From Myxococcales bacterium (lineage in GTDB: Bacteria; Myxococcota; UBA727; VGSZ01): a stretch of DNA of 62,300 nt. Made by a program: the position numbers and the translations under genes. The stretch spans positions 1 to 62,300 of the forward strand of contig JAHFED010000035.1 in the NCBI GenBank assembly GCA_023248635.1, written 5' to 3'. Below, one piece after another: positions 1-8,405 of the stretch (position 1 is its first letter; each line of letters starts with the position of its first letter). Below the pieces are notes generated by a model. It worked only from the letters and a program-made list of their open reading frames with translations, was not told where the DNA came from and ran no database searches.

Positions 1-69
1 CGTGGCGAATGGCTGTGACCTGGTCCATCTGGAGCATCTCCCAGCGGAGCACCTGGCTCCGCGTTGGGG

Positions 70-113
70 TGGCTCACTTTCAGACCGGCGATTGGCCCAC
101 TTTCAGACCGGCG
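70..113. mobile_element. Possible insertion-sequence end (paired 21-bp direct repeats)
   Basis: Two 21-bp direct repeats, TGGCTCACTTTCAGACCGGCG and the same sequence with TGGCCCAC at its start, lie 23 bp apart at 70-90 and 93-113. Repeated TGGCCCACTTT-type blocks are typical of the ends of IS21-family elements, so the transposase genes may lie left of the window. This is recall of a motif style, not a match. No transposase codons are recognisable in 1-330, and the rest of that stretch holds no gene I can support. Confidence 0.35.
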
Positions 114-299
114 CGTGCAATCGTCGCGTCTACGTCGACGGCCCTTGGTCACGAGAGCTTCGCGGTGCTCCGGCCGCTCGCCCTGCCCGTCGACGCCTGT
201 ACGCGCTTCTTGTTCATCGACCCGTGGTTTCGCTCGCCGCTTCCTTCACGCCGACCTTGGGGCTCGACGCTCTGCGGTCTGCTTCGTTCGCTGTGACCA

Positions 300-544
300 A
301 CTCACGAGAGGACTTTCACCTCCAAGTCAGCACCCATGCCGGGCGCACGGGGCCCCGCGTCCGGCTCCGCCGGCGCGGGGGGAGGTCTGCACCAGACCTC
401 CCAGAAGAGCATCCCCGACGGCGATGAACGAGACCGCTCCGCGGTCGAAGTTCAGAGAGATCGGGGATCAGACCTCCCAGAAGAGCATCCCCGACGGCGA
501 TGAACGAGACCGCTCCGCGGTCGAAGTTCAGCGAGATCGGGGAT
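300..544. repeat. Composite three-hairpin repeat, copy A, with tandem 76-bp duplication
   Basis: Three consecutive inverted repeats are visible: 353-380 (arms CCCCGCG and CGCGGGG around an inner CCGGC/GCCGG stem), 381-401 (arms GGAGGTCTG and CAGACCTCC, loop CAC), and 411-468 (arms ATCCCCGA and TCGGGGAT). The block 393-468 is then repeated almost exactly at 469-544, a 76-bp tandem duplication. Diverged copies of the whole module lie at 59920-60041 and 33191-33286. No convincing gene overlaps it. Confidence 0.8.
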
Positions 545-550
545 CATTGC

Positions 551-840
551 TTCAAGCGCTGAGGCGCCTGAAGTCTTGAACATCAAGACTTCAAGACGCG
601 CCAGCGTCTTGAACATCAAGACTTCAAGACGCGCCAGCGTCTTGAACATCAAGACTTCAAGACGCGCCAGCGTCTTGAACATCAAGACTTCAAGACGCGC
701 CAGCGTCTTGAACATCAAGACTTCGAGTCGCGCCGACGTCTTGATCCATCAGAACTTCAAGACGCGCCAGCGTCTTGAACATCCAAACTTCAAGACGCGC
801 CAGCGTCTTGAACATCAAGACTTCTCGAAGCATCGCGCCA
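551..840. repeat. Tandem array of 33-bp palindromic units
   Basis: The unit is a 24-bp palindrome with 10-bp arms TTCAAGACGC and GCGTCTTGAA around GCCA, followed by the 9-bp spacer CATCAAGAC. Good copies begin at 590, 623, 656, 689, 756 and 789. Degenerate copies begin near 551 and 722, and a truncated one near 822. The period is 33 bp, with one 34-bp step. Both strands stay open in some frames because 33 is a multiple of three, which creates spurious reading frames of 11-residue repeats. Single copies occur at 31439-31471 (inside metH), 57352-57375 (reverse orientation) and, degenerate, at 1407-1430 and 42511-42533. Confidence 0.92.
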
Positions 841-923
841 ACTCGCCCCCGAACAATGAAGGCGGGCTTCATCGCGAGCGAAGCGAGGCGGAACCCACGC
901 CTCCCGCGAGGGCAAAGGATATC

Positions 924-974
924 TTCCATGCGGATGCCGCAGTCGGCGCAGCCGACAAAAGCATCCGCATGGAA
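924..974 (-). terminator. Large hairpin at the 3' end of the small unknown gene
   Basis: The outer arms are TTCCATGCGGATGC (924-937) and GCATCCGCATGGAA (961-974). Inside them is a second stem, GTCGGC/GCCGAC, with loop GCA. The hairpin begins 3 bp beyond the minus-strand stop at 977, so it would fold at the end of that transcript. Its upstream side (about 860-920: GCTTCATCGCGAGCG and CCGCGAGGGCA) is shared with the repeat at 12236-12495, which also ends at a minus-strand stop codon. Termination is inferred; there is no clear U-run. Confidence 0.6.
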
Positions 975-976
975 AA

Positions 977-1378
977 TCAGACCTTGGTGACGATGATGCG
1001 GTCGCGCTCGAAGCGCACCGTGACCAGCCCGCCCTTCTTCACGCCCAGAGCCTCGAGAGGCAAACGGAGGAAGGGGCTGCCGGTGGCGAGCTTCTGGGCG
1101 CGGTAGGTGCGATCAGTGCCGACCAGAGGCGCCGAGCGACCACGGCGGCCTTGGCCGATGTGGGTCTTGACGAAGTCATCGAGAGTCGCAGCGGCCGCAC
1201 CCTGCTGGCGGAGAGCGTCGAGTGCCTTGCGCACGGCACCGCGGGACGCTTTGCCATCTTTGAGCAAGCGCTCAACGGCAGCGACGCCGTCGGAGAGGTA
1301 GGCAATCTGAATGTCCTTGTACGAAAGACGCTTGCCCGAGCGGGGCGTGCCCTTCGACTTCTTGGAGGCTTTGGCCAT
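977..1378 (-). CDS. Small basic protein of unknown function
   Basis: A 133-residue protein. I chose the ATG at 1378 because AAAGGA lies about 8 nt upstream; an in-frame start 11 codons earlier would add residues with no better ribosome site. The N-terminus is Lys/Ser-rich (MAKASKKSKGTPRSGKRLS). The middle is helical, and the last ~30 residues alternate as short strands (LPLEALGVKKGGLVTVRFE), loosely like an AbrB/SpoVT-type swapped hairpin. That resemblance is weak and I assign no function. It is transcribed away from RNase R, with 250 bp between the two starts, and its stop abuts a large hairpin. Confidence 0.65.
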   Translation of the reverse strand: MAKASKKSKGTPRSGKRLSYKDIQIAYLSDGVAAVERLLKDGKASRGAVRKALDALRQQGAAAATLDDFVKTHIGQGRRGRSAPLVGTDRTYRAQKLATGSPFLRLPLEALGVKKGGLVTVRFERDRIIVTKV

Positions 1379-1406
1379 CTGGAGATCCTTTCGAGTGAGA
1401 ACAAGG

Positions 1407-1436
1407 ATCAAAACGCGCGAGCGTCTTGAACGTCAA
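1407..1436 (-). promoter_or_regulatory. Candidate promoter overlapping a degenerate palindrome copy
   Basis: Read on the minus strand, TTGACG (1436-1431) is followed after 18 nt by TTTGAT (1412-1407), a plausible sigma70-type pair about 30 bp upstream of the ATG at 1378. The spacer and -10 coincide with a degenerate copy of the 33-bp family palindrome (arms TTCAAGACGC and GCGTTTTGA, 1407-1430). The promoter call is by eye and weak; the palindrome match is clearer. Confidence 0.35.
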
Positions 1437-1629
1437 TGCGGGTCCGATTGCTGCGGTCCGCGTGACGGCGCAGACGAGCTCTTTGGAGAGACAACGTCTG
1501 CGAAACCTTTTCTGCCTGCGCAGCAATCTGTGACACCAATAGCAAAGGTGCAGACCAGATTGGAAGCCTGAATCAACGGCAGGTTGCTTTTTTCTACGCC
1601 TCGACGACAACTCGATGCTGGAGTTATTG

Positions 1630-4569
1630 ATGCCAGCGACTCTCTCGCCCGATCGCGTCCTTGCCGTCTTGGAAGACGCTGCTGGCCGCGCGTTGAAGGC
1701 CAAAGACGTCTCCCGCGCCCTCGGCATGGGCGCCGACGACCGCGCTGAAGTGCGTGAGGTGCTGCGGGCTCTCGTCGACGACGGCCGGGCCCAACAGCTC
1801 GAGGGCGGGCGCTTCGTCGTCGCCGGCAAGGGTGGCAGGGCGGCGGGCGTTGTGGGCGTCGTCCAGCGCAAGGCCTCGGGCGTGGGCTGGTTCGTGCCCG
1901 ATGACAAGCGTTTCAAAGATGGCTTTCTGGCGCCCGCCGAGCTCAAGACCGTGGTCGATGGGGATCGCGTGCTCGCCCGGCTCGAAAAAGGACACCGCGG
2001 CAGCGTCGCCGTCGTCGTCGAAGTGCTGGAGCACGCCCGCACCTCGCTCACCGGCACCCTGCGCACCAGCAGCGACAAGAGGAGGAACCAGGGTCCGGCG
2101 GCCTTCCTCGAGGTCGACGACAACGTGCTCACCGGCCCCGTCCGCATCAGCGACCTCGGCAGCACGGGGGCCAAAGAAGGTGACGTCGTCGAAGTCGAGA
2201 TCCTCGCATATCCGACCGCGGCCCAGCCCGCCTCGGGACGGGTGACTCGCCGCATCGGCGAGAAGGGCGCCCTCGACGTCGAGATCGAGCGCCTGATCGT
2301 GAGCGCGGGGGTCGTGCGCGCTTTTCCGCCCGCTGCCACAGCCCAAGCCGAAAGCCACGGCGAAGACCCCGACGACGACGACCTCAAGGGCCGCCTCGAT
2401 CTGCGGCGTTTGCCCATCGTCACCATCGATGGCGAGACCGCCAAGGACTTCGACGACGCCGTCTACGCCGCCCCTGGCCAGCGCAAGGGCACCTGGGATG
2501 TCGTCGTCTGCGTTGCCGACGTCTCGCACTACGTCACCCTGGGCAGTCCCCTCGACGACGAAGCGCGGCGACGGGCCACCAGCATCTACTACCCAGGTCG
2601 CGTGATCCCGATGCTGCCCGAGGCCCTGAGCAACGGCCTGTGCTCGCTCAAGCCCAACGTGCCGCGCTTGTGCGCCACCGTGCAGTTCGTCGTCGACAGC
2701 AACGGCGGCGTCTCCGGCGAAGAATTCGCGTTTGGCGTGATGCAGTCGCGCGCCCGCCTCACCTACTCGTTGGTGCAGCGCTTCCTCGACGAGGACGAGG
2801 GCAAGGCCGATCTCTATGCGGTGCCCCCCCAACCCAGGGACGCCGTCGCCTCCACCGCTCGCCTCACCGAGGAGGTCAAGGTCTCGCTTCGACACCTGGC
2901 CGCCGCCGCCCGGGCCCTGCGGGCCGCCCGCAGCGCCCGCGGTGCCTTGGACTTCGAGCTTCCCGAGGTGGTCATCGACCTCGACGTGCGCAAGGAGCCC
3001 CTGGGCCTGCGTCACCTCGAGCGCGCCTTCAGCCATCGCCTGATCGAAGACCTGATGATCGCCGCCAACGAAGCCGCCGCCCGCTTCTTTCACGGCCAGA
3101 GCTTTCCCAGCGTCTACCGAATTCACGAGGTGCCCGACGACGAGAAGCTCGAGCGCTTCTTGAACCTGGCCCGACCGACGCTCTTGGCCACCGGCCAAAA
3201 ACTGCCGAAGTCGATTCTCGACGACGCCGGCTCCTCGCAGGGCTTGATGGCCGTGCTCAACGCGCTCGGGGATCATCCGTCGCGCTCGGCTCTGGACATG
3301 CTGTTGCTGCGCTCCATGAAGCAGGCCCGCTACTCCGTCGACAACGTCGGCCATTACGGGCTGGGCTCCGAGGCCTACCTGCATTTCACGTCGCCCATTC
3401 GCCGCTATCCCGATTTGATCGTGCACCGACTGCTGCGCTCGCGCTTGGGCAAGGGCACCAAAAAGAAGAAAGCCGAAGGACACGACGACGGCCTGATCGC
3501 CGACCTCGAAGACATCGCGGCGACGTCGTCAGAGCGGGAGCGCAAGGCCTCCGATCTCGAGCGCGCGGTCTCTCAGCTCTACGCCTGCTGGCTGATGAAA
3601 GACCGCATCGGCGAAGTGCACCCCGGCGTCGTCACCGGCGTCTCCGAAGCCGGCGCCTTCGTGCGGCTCGAGGATCTCTTCGTCGAGGGCCTCGTGCGCA
3701 TGCAGGACCTGGGCAACGAGTACTTCTCCTTCGACGACGAGCAGCTGACCCTAAGAGGCGAGCGGTCGCGCGACGTCATCTCCTTCGGCATTCGCTTCGA
3801 GGTCGAGCTCTTGGCCGTCGATCTGCAGCGGCGGCAGATGGGCTTTTTGCGCGCCGGGCCGCTGCTCAAGCCCGGCCACGGCGACGACGCTGCAACCGCC
3901 AAAGCGCGCCAGTGGCCCGAGCAGCAACACAGCAAGACGCCGGTGCATCTGCAGGCACCGGCAACGTCGTCACCGCCTCGCTCGGGGGGAAGGGCCGCCG
4001 CGGGTTGGGAGCCGCGCACCGACGCCCGACCGGGGCAGCGAGCCGCAGACGACGCCCGCCGATCTCCCGCACGCGGCGGCGGAACCAAGCAGCCAGCCGC
4101 CAAGCTCATTCGACGTCAGGCACGGGCCGATGAACGTCTCGACATCATCGCACCCGCCGGTGATCCCCGTGGTCGAGGTCGCGGCGAGAAGCAACGCGCG
4201 CGAATTTTCGAAGCCGCCATCCGCCACATCGAAGAGGGAACGGCGACGCCCGAAGAGCACATCCTCGTCGAGGAAAGGCGCGCCCAGGCCGACCGCGATC
4301 TCGAGGTGCAGGCCCGACCGCCCGCCGACGAGAAACGCCAGCGCCAAGCCGTGAAAAAAGAGCGCGACGAGCGCAGCCAGGAACGCCAGGGGCGCTACGA
4401 AGAGCAGCAGCAGATCCAAAAGAAGAAGCCCGAGCTGCCCGAGCTCCCCTTGAAGCTCAGTGGTCCCGAAGCCCTGCGCGAGCTCTTCGCGGCCCGTGGT
4501 GGAGCTACGAAGAAGAAGAAGAAGAAGAAGAAGGCTTCGCCGTCGTCGAAGAAGAAGCCCTCTCGATGA
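1630..4569 (+). CDS. rnr: Ribonuclease R (3'-5' exoribonuclease) with long charged tail
   Basis: A 979-residue protein. The ATG at 1630 has TGGAG 6 nt upstream, so I prefer it to the ATG at 1615. Order of domains: an N-terminal winged-helix region (about 1-75), a cold-shock/OB region (about 80-150), the RNB catalytic domain (about 255-590) with IDGETAKDFDDAV near residue 265 supplying the metal-binding aspartates, and an S1 domain (about 660-745, GVVTGVSEAGAFVRLEDLF). RNase R degrades structured RNA processively in the cytoplasm. The usual length is about 750-820 residues. The extra ~220 residues at the C-terminus are low-complexity, rich in Arg, Glu, Gln and Lys, and end with eight consecutive lysines. 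The last 65 bp overlap the convergent esterase. Confidence 0.93.
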   Translation: MPATLSPDRVLAVLEDAAGRALKAKDVSRALGMGADDRAEVREVLRALVDDGRAQQLEGGRFVVAGKGGRAAGVVGVVQRKASGVGWFVPDDKRFKDGFLAPAELKTVVDGDRVLARLEKGHRGSVAVVVEVLEHARTSLTGTLRTSSDKRRNQGPAAFLEVDDNVLTGPVRISDLGSTGAKEGDVVEVEILAYPTAAQPASGRVTRRIGEKGALDVEIERLIVSAGVVRAFPPAATAQAESHGEDPDDDDLKGRLDLRRLPIVTIDGETAKDFDDAVYAAPGQRKGTWDVVVCVADVSHYVTLGSPLDDEARRRATSIYYPGRVIPMLPEALSNGLCSLKPNVPRLCATVQFVVDSNGGVSGEEFAFGVMQSRARLTYSLVQRFLDEDEGKADLYAVPPQPRDAVASTARLTEEVKVSLRHLAAAARALRAARSARGALDFELPEVVIDLDVRKEPLGLRHLERAFSHRLIEDLMIAANEAAARFFHGQSFPSVYRIHEVPDDEKLERFLNLARPTLLATGQKLPKSILDDAGSSQGLMAVLNALGDHPSRSALDMLLLRSMKQARYSVDNVGHYGLGSEAYLHFTSPIRRYPDLIVHRLLRSRLGKGTKKKKAEGHDDGLIADLEDIAATSSERERKASDLERAVSQLYACWLMKDRIGEVHPGVVTGVSEAGAFVRLEDLFVEGLVRMQDLGNEYFSFDDEQLTLRGERSRDVISFGIRFEVELLAVDLQRRQMGFLRAGPLLKPGHGDDAATAKARQWPEQQHSKTPVHLQAPATSSPPRSGGRAAAGWEPRTDARPGQRAADDARRSPARGGGTKQPAAKLIRRQARADERLDIIAPAGDPRGRGRGEKQRARIFEAAIRHIEEGTATPEEHILVEERRAQADRDLEVQARPPADEKRQRQAVKKERDERSQERQGRYEEQQQIQKKKPELPELPLKLSGPEALRELFAARGGATKKKKKKKKASPSSKKKPSR

Positions 4570-5296
4570 GCGCTGCCAGCGCTTCGAGCACGCTGCCATC
4601 GATACCGTGACCTCCAGCGAACTCGACGAAGTCCACGCTCAGGCCGGCATCGTCGAGGAGCCGGTGCAGGTGTTTGCCCCACGAGAATTGCAAGATGGGA
4701 TCGTGGGTGCCGTGGGCCTGGAGCACGCGAAGTCCCGCACGCTGGGGCGCGAGCCTTTTCCACTCAGCCGCATTGACGGGTGCGCCCGAGAGGATGGCGA
4801 GGGCGGCCGGGGCCTCGTCGAGGCGCAGAACGACGTCGGTGGCCAACATCGCGCCCTGGGAAAAGCCGCCGACGACGACCCTCGACATGGGCACCTTGGC
4901 CTGCAGCAAGAGCGCGCCCAGCATCGCTCTCAGCGCCTTGCGAGCCTCGGGCAAGCCCGGCGGCGTTTCGTCGGCCATGAAGGGATCGGCGCCGTGGGCG
5001 ATGGCCTCTTGGAGCCGGAGCATGTCCAGCGGCCACCAACAGCGCGCCGCCGACGCTCGACCGGCCCCGTCGACCTCGAGGGGCAAGAGGCCTTCGGGAA
5101 ACACGAAGCGCACGCGCCCGACCAAGCCTGGACGCAGCTCGAAGCACTCCCGCGCCAACGAGATGAGGTCGGTGCCGGGCGCGCCGAAGCCGTGACAGAG
5201 CACCACCACGAGATCGGGTGGCCCCGCGCGGGCGTCGTCGTCGATGACCCGCACGGTCAGGGGCCCCAGCGGACCCGTGATGAGCTTGATGGTCAT
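4505..5296 (-). CDS. Phospholipase/carboxylesterase-type alpha/beta hydrolase
   Basis: A 263-residue soluble hydrolase of the YpfH/esterase-B type. The nucleophile elbow GFSQGA puts Ser146 as nucleophile; HGTHDP (Asp199) and GGHGID (His230) complete a catalytic triad, and CHGFGAPG near residue 34 fits the oxyanion loop. Substrates are probably small esters or thioesters and cannot be read from sequence. The start overlaps the stop of the upstream lipoprotein by 4 bp (ATGA), so translation is probably coupled. The C-terminus ends in eight serines, encoded antisense to the poly-Lys run of RNase R. Those residues lie beyond the fold and are probably dispensable. Confidence 0.85.
   Translation of the reverse strand: MTIKLITGPLGPLTVRVIDDDARAGPPDLVVVLCHGFGAPGTDLISLARECFELRPGLVGRVRFVFPEGLLPLEVDGAGRASAARCWWPLDMLRLQEAIAHGADPFMADETPPGLPEARKALRAMLGALLLQAKVPMSRVVVGGFSQGAMLATDVVLRLDEAPAALAILSGAPVNAAEWKRLAPQRAGLRVLQAHGTHDPILQFSWGKHLHRLLDDAGLSVDFVEFAGGHGIDGSVLEALAALIERASSSTTAKPSSSSSSSS
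4510..4533. repeat. (AAG)8 microsatellite shared by two convergent genes
   Basis: Eight AAG triplets encode Lys8 at the tail of RNase R on the plus strand and a Ser-rich tail at the end of the esterase on the minus strand. Changes in triplet number would lengthen or shorten both proteins together without a frameshift. Confidence 0.9.
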
Positions 5297-6066
5297 GGGG
5301 TGGGCGTCTCGACGGGGCGCGGCGCACCTTCGAAGGGGGCCTTGGCCTCGGGCGCGGGGACTGCGTCGGCGGGGGCGGCTTCGTCGCTGGCGTCGGGCAG
5401 CTCGGGAGCGTCGCCTTGGGGTCCGGCGTCGACGACGCGCTCTTCCAGCTCGTCGTTGAAGGCCCGCGCCGCCTTTCGATAGAGCGGCGTCGCGAAGGGC
5501 ACCGACACCGCGGGCACGAGATAGGTGTAGGCGGCGGCGACGATGACGCCGAGGCTGATGCCGGCCAGAAAACCGCCGCTGGTCGCGAGGTAGAGCTGGC
5601 TCTGCTCGTCGGCGTCGATGCCGTCGGCGACGGTGGTGGGGACGAACCAGCTGATGGCACCTGCGACGAGGCCGATGCTCATGCCGCTGCCGATGATGAC
5701 CACCTCCCCGGTGCCCGAATGCGCGAACTGATCGAAGCCCACGGCGGGGTGCTCGAGCACGGCGGCGGCGTCGTCTGACGTCGACAGATAATTGAAGGCA
5801 TCATCGGACCAGGCCGGCGAAGACACGTCGTCGACGCGGGACACATGAATGTCGGCGGCGACGGCGGCGGGGTCGGCCCCTGGCCGGCGGATGAGACCGC
5901 GCTCGTAGACGACGCCGTAGGCCTGCATCAGCTCGGCCTGCGCGGCGTCGGAGCCGTCGTTTTGCAGCTCGACGTCGGCGGGGCCGCGGCCCAGAGCGCT
6001 GAAGGCACAGCCGCCGAAAAACGAGATCGACAACGAACCAGCCACGAACATCAGAATCGACCGCAT
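5293..6066 (-). CDS. Membrane lipoprotein of unknown function
   Basis: A 257-residue protein with a lipoprotein signal (MRSILMFVAGSLSISFFGGC, lipobox FGGC). Two later hydrophobic stretches lie near residues 125-145 (IIGSGMSIGLVAGAISW) and 175-195 (GFLAGISLGVIVAAAYTYL). The C-terminal ~50 residues are Pro/Ala/Asp/Glu-rich and probably disordered. The gene sits between the PilT-like ATPase (69 bp upstream) and the esterase (4-bp overlap), apparently in one operon. I recognise no family. Confidence 0.75.
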   Translation of the reverse strand: MRSILMFVAGSLSISFFGGCAFSALGRGPADVELQNDGSDAAQAELMQAYGVVYERGLIRRPGADPAAVAADIHVSRVDDVSSPAWSDDAFNYLSTSDDAAAVLEHPAVGFDQFAHSGTGEVVIIGSGMSIGLVAGAISWFVPTTVADGIDADEQSQLYLATSGGFLAGISLGVIVAAAYTYLVPAVSVPFATPLYRKAARAFNDELEERVVDAGPQGDAPELPDASDEAAPADAVPAPEAKAPFEGAPRPVETPTP

Positions 6067-6135
6067 TCACTCTCCCCAGAAACAACTCGAAAAAAAGTGC
6101 CGTCACCGCAGCTGGCGCTGGCGCAGCGCTCGTCG

Positions 6136-8088
6136 TCAACCACCGCGTTGGGTGCCGATGCTGGGGCGCCGGGGCCCGTCGGGGTTTTGCCCATCGCTGC
6201 GTTGGGCCCCAGCGGCTTCGGGGCGCACGGGGCGCTCTTCGCCTGGCGGAGCCCGGTTGCAGCGCCGAGCAAGGTCGACCTTGTCGACGGCGTTGGACAA
6301 CGCTTCTTGGTAGTCGACGCGGCCGTCGTTCACGAGGGTGGCCAGGGCTTCGTTCAACATGGTGTTGCCGAGCGCTTTGCCAGTGGTCATCGCCGACGCA
6401 ATCTGGTGGATCTTGCCTTCGCGTATCAAATTGGCCACGGCGAAGCTGACGACCAAGGTCTCTAGTGCCGCGCAGCGACCGCCACCGACTTTTTTACATA
6501 GGGTCTGAGCGACCACGCCTTTCAAAGTATCTGCGAGGACCGAGCGAACCTGGTTCTGCTGATCCGACGGGAAGAGATCGATGATGCGATCGATGGTCGA
6601 GATTGCCGTCGCAGTGTGCAAGGTACCGAAGACGAGGTGACCAGTGTTTGCTGTCTCGAGGGCCAGGCTCACGGTCTCGAGGTCGCGCATTTCACCGACG
6701 AGAACAATATCTGGATCTTCGCGAAGCGCTGACTTCAACGCCCTGTGAAAGCTCTTGGTGTGGGGGCCGATTTCTCTCTGGTTGATCAGGCACTTGATCG
6801 ATTGGTGCACGAACTCGATGGGATCTTCGAGGGTGATGATGTGGTCGCTGCGGCTCTTGTTGATGAAGTCGATCATCGCCGCCAGCGTCGTCGACTTGCC
6901 CGAGCCTGTGGGGCCGGTCACCAGCACCAGCCCCTTGGGCAGCTCGCTGAGGCGCTGGCAGATGGGGGGCAGGTTCAGCTGCTCGAAGGTGAGGATCTTG
7001 GCGGGGATCACCCGCATCACCGACGACACCCCGCCTTTGTCGCGAAAGAGGTTCACGCGAAAGCGGGCGACGCCGACGATGGCGTAGGCGAAGTCGGCGT
7101 CGTTGTCGTCGGCGAAGGCCTTCTTGCTGCGCTCTTCCATCACGGGCTCGAGCAGGGCGTACACCTCGTCGGCGCCCAGGGGGCTGGTGTCGCCGATCTC
7201 TCTCATCTCGCCGTCGAGGCGCCAGCGCGGCTTTTGGCCCCCCGAGATGTGCAGGTCGGAGCCACCTTCGGCGACGAGCCGACGCAAGAGCGCATCCAAA
7301 CGGGGGGTCTGGCCCGGTGCCGACGACGCCGGCGACGGCGACGACGACGCTGCCTGGTGTTGGGGATCGTTGCTCCAGCCCGAGACGCCAGCGACGCCAG
7401 ACATCGCCCTTTCGAACAAGCTTGGGGTGATGCGCCGCGCGTTGAGCTCCATGCCCGGCAAGAGCTCGCGCGCCGCAGCCAACACCTTGGTGCTCGCGTC
7501 GTCGACGAAGCCCAGGATCAGCACGTTGCCCACCTGCTTGATGGGCACCACGCGGTGGCGGTTGATGAAGTCGATGGGAAGCAGCGAGAAGACTTCGTCG
7601 TCGAGCTGGGCGTCGTCGTCGAGGCCGGGCATGGGCAGCTGTCGCGACGACGACGCCAAGCGCGCCGCCAGGGCCCGGCTGATGCCAAAGCCAAAGCTCG
7701 GAATGCGCTCGTACATCACCTGAAAGGCCTGGCGCTCGAATTTCAGGAGCAAGGCCCGCCCCGCGGCGACGACGGTGGCGGAGCGCGGCGAGCCAGTGAG
7801 CAAGCCCATTTCGCCGACGCTGTCGGGGGGGTTGAGGCGGGCCAGCTCGACGAGGTCACCGGCGGGCAGGCGCGTGTTCACGCCGATTTCGCCCGCCAGC
7901 ACGACGTAGAAAGAGTCCGAGGGCTCCCCTTTTTCCATGATGACGTCGCCAGTGTCGGCGGTGAAGAGCTGACCGCGCCCAGCCACCTGCGCGAGCACGT
8001 CGGGGGTGAGCTGACCAAACAGGGGCGACTGCCCGAGGGCCTGCACAACACGGGGGACGAGATCCCCCTCGAGCGGGAGCTGCTGCAT
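6136..8088 (-). CDS. PilT-like type IV pilus ATPase with N-terminal cyclic-nucleotide-binding domain
   Basis: A 650-residue three-part protein. Residues ~10-130 form a cyclic-nucleotide-binding fold whose phosphate-binding cassette (GEMGLLTGSPRSATV, Glu93 and Arg102) looks intact. Residues ~155-240 resemble the GspE/PilB N-terminal domain (FSLLPIDFINRHRVVPI). Residues ~275-620 are a PilT motor with Walker A GPTGSGKST (near 391), REDPDIVLVGEMRD and a His-box GTLHT. PilT motors power pilus retraction at the inner membrane; typical PilT is about 350 residues. The start was chosen for GGAAG 9 nt upstream; an ATG at 8106 is the alternative. Everything upstream of 8106 is repeat sequence. It heads an apparent operon with the lipoprotein and esterase genes. 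Confidence 0.88.
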   Translation of the reverse strand: MQQLPLEGDLVPRVVQALGQSPLFGQLTPDVLAQVAGRGQLFTADTGDVIMEKGEPSDSFYVVLAGEIGVNTRLPAGDLVELARLNPPDSVGEMGLLTGSPRSATVVAAGRALLLKFERQAFQVMYERIPSFGFGISRALAARLASSSRQLPMPGLDDDAQLDDEVFSLLPIDFINRHRVVPIKQVGNVLILGFVDDASTKVLAAARELLPGMELNARRITPSLFERAMSGVAGVSGWSNDPQHQAASSSPSPASSAPGQTPRLDALLRRLVAEGGSDLHISGGQKPRWRLDGEMREIGDTSPLGADEVYALLEPVMEERSKKAFADDNDADFAYAIVGVARFRVNLFRDKGGVSSVMRVIPAKILTFEQLNLPPICQRLSELPKGLVLVTGPTGSGKSTTLAAMIDFINKSRSDHIITLEDPIEFVHQSIKCLINQREIGPHTKSFHRALKSALREDPDIVLVGEMRDLETVSLALETANTGHLVFGTLHTATAISTIDRIIDLFPSDQQNQVRSVLADTLKGVVAQTLCKKVGGGRCAALETLVVSFAVANLIREGKIHQIASAMTTGKALGNTMLNEALATLVNDGRVDYQEALSNAVDKVDLARRCNRAPPGEERPVRPEAAGAQRSDGQNPDGPRRPSIGTQRGG

Positions 8089-8109
8089 GGGCGCACTCTT
8101 CCACATTCT

Positions 8110-8405
8110 CTGTCGGCCTTCGCGCGGAAGCACGCGCTTCGCGCGGGAGCGAAGCGCAGAGAACGCCTTCGGCGCAGAACGCCTTCGGCGCAGAACGCCT
8201 TCGGCGCGAACGCCTTCGGCGCAGAACGCCTCCGGCGGGGCCAAAGGGTCCAGGGCAACCCGCTTTGGAATCCCTGCCCTTTGGCGATCGCGTCCCTCCG
8301 GCAGTTGCCCCGAAGGCTGTCATGGTTCGGGCCGCCTCGTGGCAAGTGCTCGAGGGAACGACGGCTTCGATGCCCCATCGCTTTGCGTTTGGGGAACAGG
8401 ACGCT
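8110..8405. repeat. Dispersed ~200-bp repeat with GCG-rich tandem flank, copy 1
   Basis: This intergenic stretch begins with short tandem blocks (AGAACGCCTTCGGCGC repeated several times at about 8158-8230). It continues into about 180 bp that match the reverse complement of 42245-42450, for example GAACGCCTCCGGCGGGGCC, GCCGCCTCGTGGCAAGTGCT and GCGTTTGGGGA. Identity is roughly 75-80% by eye, with one copy carrying about 25 extra bases. The element separates the divergent PilT-like and VWA genes. It has no clear gene. Confidence 0.8.

Noticed and set aside
551-840. CRISPR array
   Set aside because: The repeats are palindromic and evenly spaced, but the spacers are the same 9 bases rather than unique sequences of ~30 bp, and no cas genes are near.
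452-1106. Genes encoding 11-residue tandem repeats on either strand
   Set aside because: These open frames exist only because the 33-bp non-coding repeat is a multiple of three; they lack ribosome sites and run into unrelated sequence.
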